Shown piece by piece: positions 5,860 to 6,274 of a DNA stretch of 6,274 bases; positions within the stretch are counted from its first letter, which is position 1; each line of letters opens with the position of its first letter. The notes beneath the pieces are model-generated. The model searched no databases. It was not told the DNA's origin and saw only the letters and a list, made by a program, of their open reading frames with translations. The translations under genes and the position numbers were made by a program. Source of the stretch: CAZJQD01 sp964548165 [NCBI: uncultured bacterium] (GTDB taxonomy: Bacteria > UBA8481). The stretch lies in NCBI GenBank assembly GCA_964548165.1, contig CAZJQD010000086.1, positions 1-6,274 of the forward strand, in the 5' to 3' direction.

Positions 5860-6274
5860 GCCCCGTCCCGACCGCGCGAACCTTCTTCGCCCCCCTGGCC
5901 CTGGCCGCCCTTCTCTGTGCTTCCCTCGTCCTCGCGGGGTCTTCCGCGGCCCAGACCGCTCCGACCCCCACGGCCCGCGCGGCCTCGCCGGCGGCGACGC
6001 GCGCGGCGGCCCAGGCCGCGGCACGCGCCGGGCGAGCCCCTGCGATCACGGTAAACGGCCGTAGCGTGACGAAGGCTCAGTACGAGACCGCCGTCGACCA
6101 GGACGTGCGCCAGGCCCTCGCGCGCTTCGGCATGGCCGGCGCGGTGAATCCCCGGGACCCGGAACTGGCGGGACTACGCACGAGACTGGAGGCGCAGACA
6201 CGCGAGCGGCTCACGAACTGGCTCGTCCTCCTGACGGCCGCCCAGCGCGCCCGCGTCAGGGTCTCGAACGACTC
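5856..6274 (+). CDS. Exported SurA/PpiD-like chaperone or parvulin-type prolyl isomerase, N-terminal part
   Basis: The first 139 residues of a gene that runs off the right edge. Residues 1-33 look like a Sec signal peptide: Arg8, a hydrophobic core (10-27), then small residues GSSAAQ that would suit signal peptidase I. Residues 34-62 are a low-complexity Ala/Pro/Thr/Arg linker. From residue 63 the sequence AITVNGRSVTKAQYETAV matches the opening of SurA/PpiD/PrsA-type N-terminal domains, where 'VNG..I....' leads into helices. Next come a charged helix (104-119), NWLVLLTAAQRARVRVSND (121-139), and the window end. In this family a parvulin PPIase domain usually follows, but it is not visible, so isomerase activity cannot be judged. 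The role would be periplasmic or envelope protein folding. Cys21 does not fit a lipobox. The start has a GGAG site and an ATGA overlap with a small upstream ORF. The gene diverges from the methyltransferase. Confidence 0.75.
   Translation, partial: MSPVPTARTFFAPLALAALLCASLVLAGSSAAQTAPTPTARAASPAATRAAAQAAARAGRAPAITVNGRSVTKAQYETAVDQDVRQALARFGMAGAVNPRDPELAGLRTRLEAQTRERLTNWLVLLTAAQRARVRVSND

Noticed and set aside
5910-5918. Possible lipoprotein lipobox at Cys21 of the SurA-like protein
   Set aside because: The preceding residues are Ala-Leu-Leu. Leu at -1 does not fit the usual Gly/Ala/Ser, and a normal signal peptidase I-like site follows near residues 31-33.

Overview
The window is GC-rich, densely packed bacterial chromosomal DNA. 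G/C-ending codons dominate every reading frame I accept. The last gene encodes an exported SurA/PpiD-type protein, which points to a Gram-negative (diderm) cell. I cannot place the lineage; it could be one of several high-GC, often uncultured phyla. I saw no mobile element, CRISPR array, tRNA or rRNA, and nothing that looks recently transferred.

Left part (1-4934, + strand): three closely spaced genes that look like one transcription unit. The first is the C-terminal 60% of threonyl-tRNA synthetase (thrS), cut by the left edge. After 13 bp comes a 627-residue polytopic membrane protein. It resembles GT-C glycosyltransferases: about ten membrane segments, an acidic motif in the first external loop, and a large soluble C-terminal region. 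After another 25 bp comes a complete two-domain asparagine synthetase-type amidotransferase of 622 residues. Pairing the last two suggests a part in building or amidating a surface glycan, but this is inference; neither substrate can be read from sequence.

Right part (4938-6274): a class I SAM-dependent methyltransferase on the - strand meets the amidotransferase tail to tail, with only 3 bp between stop codons. Its family is often found with surface-polysaccharide genes, so it may belong to the same theme. It diverges from a + strand gene cut by the right edge, which encodes a signal peptide, an Ala/Pro/Arg-rich linker and the start of a SurA/PpiD-like chaperone/prolyl isomerase. The divergent spacer holds a possible sigma70-type promoter. 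It also holds a 32-codon ORF with a strong Shine-Dalgarno sequence, whose stop overlaps the chaperone start (ATGA).

No gene-free stretch exceeds 300 bases. The clearest leads are the membrane protein/amidotransferase pair downstream of thrS and the small coupled ORF before the chaperone gene. I do not see convincing evidence of a wholly new system.
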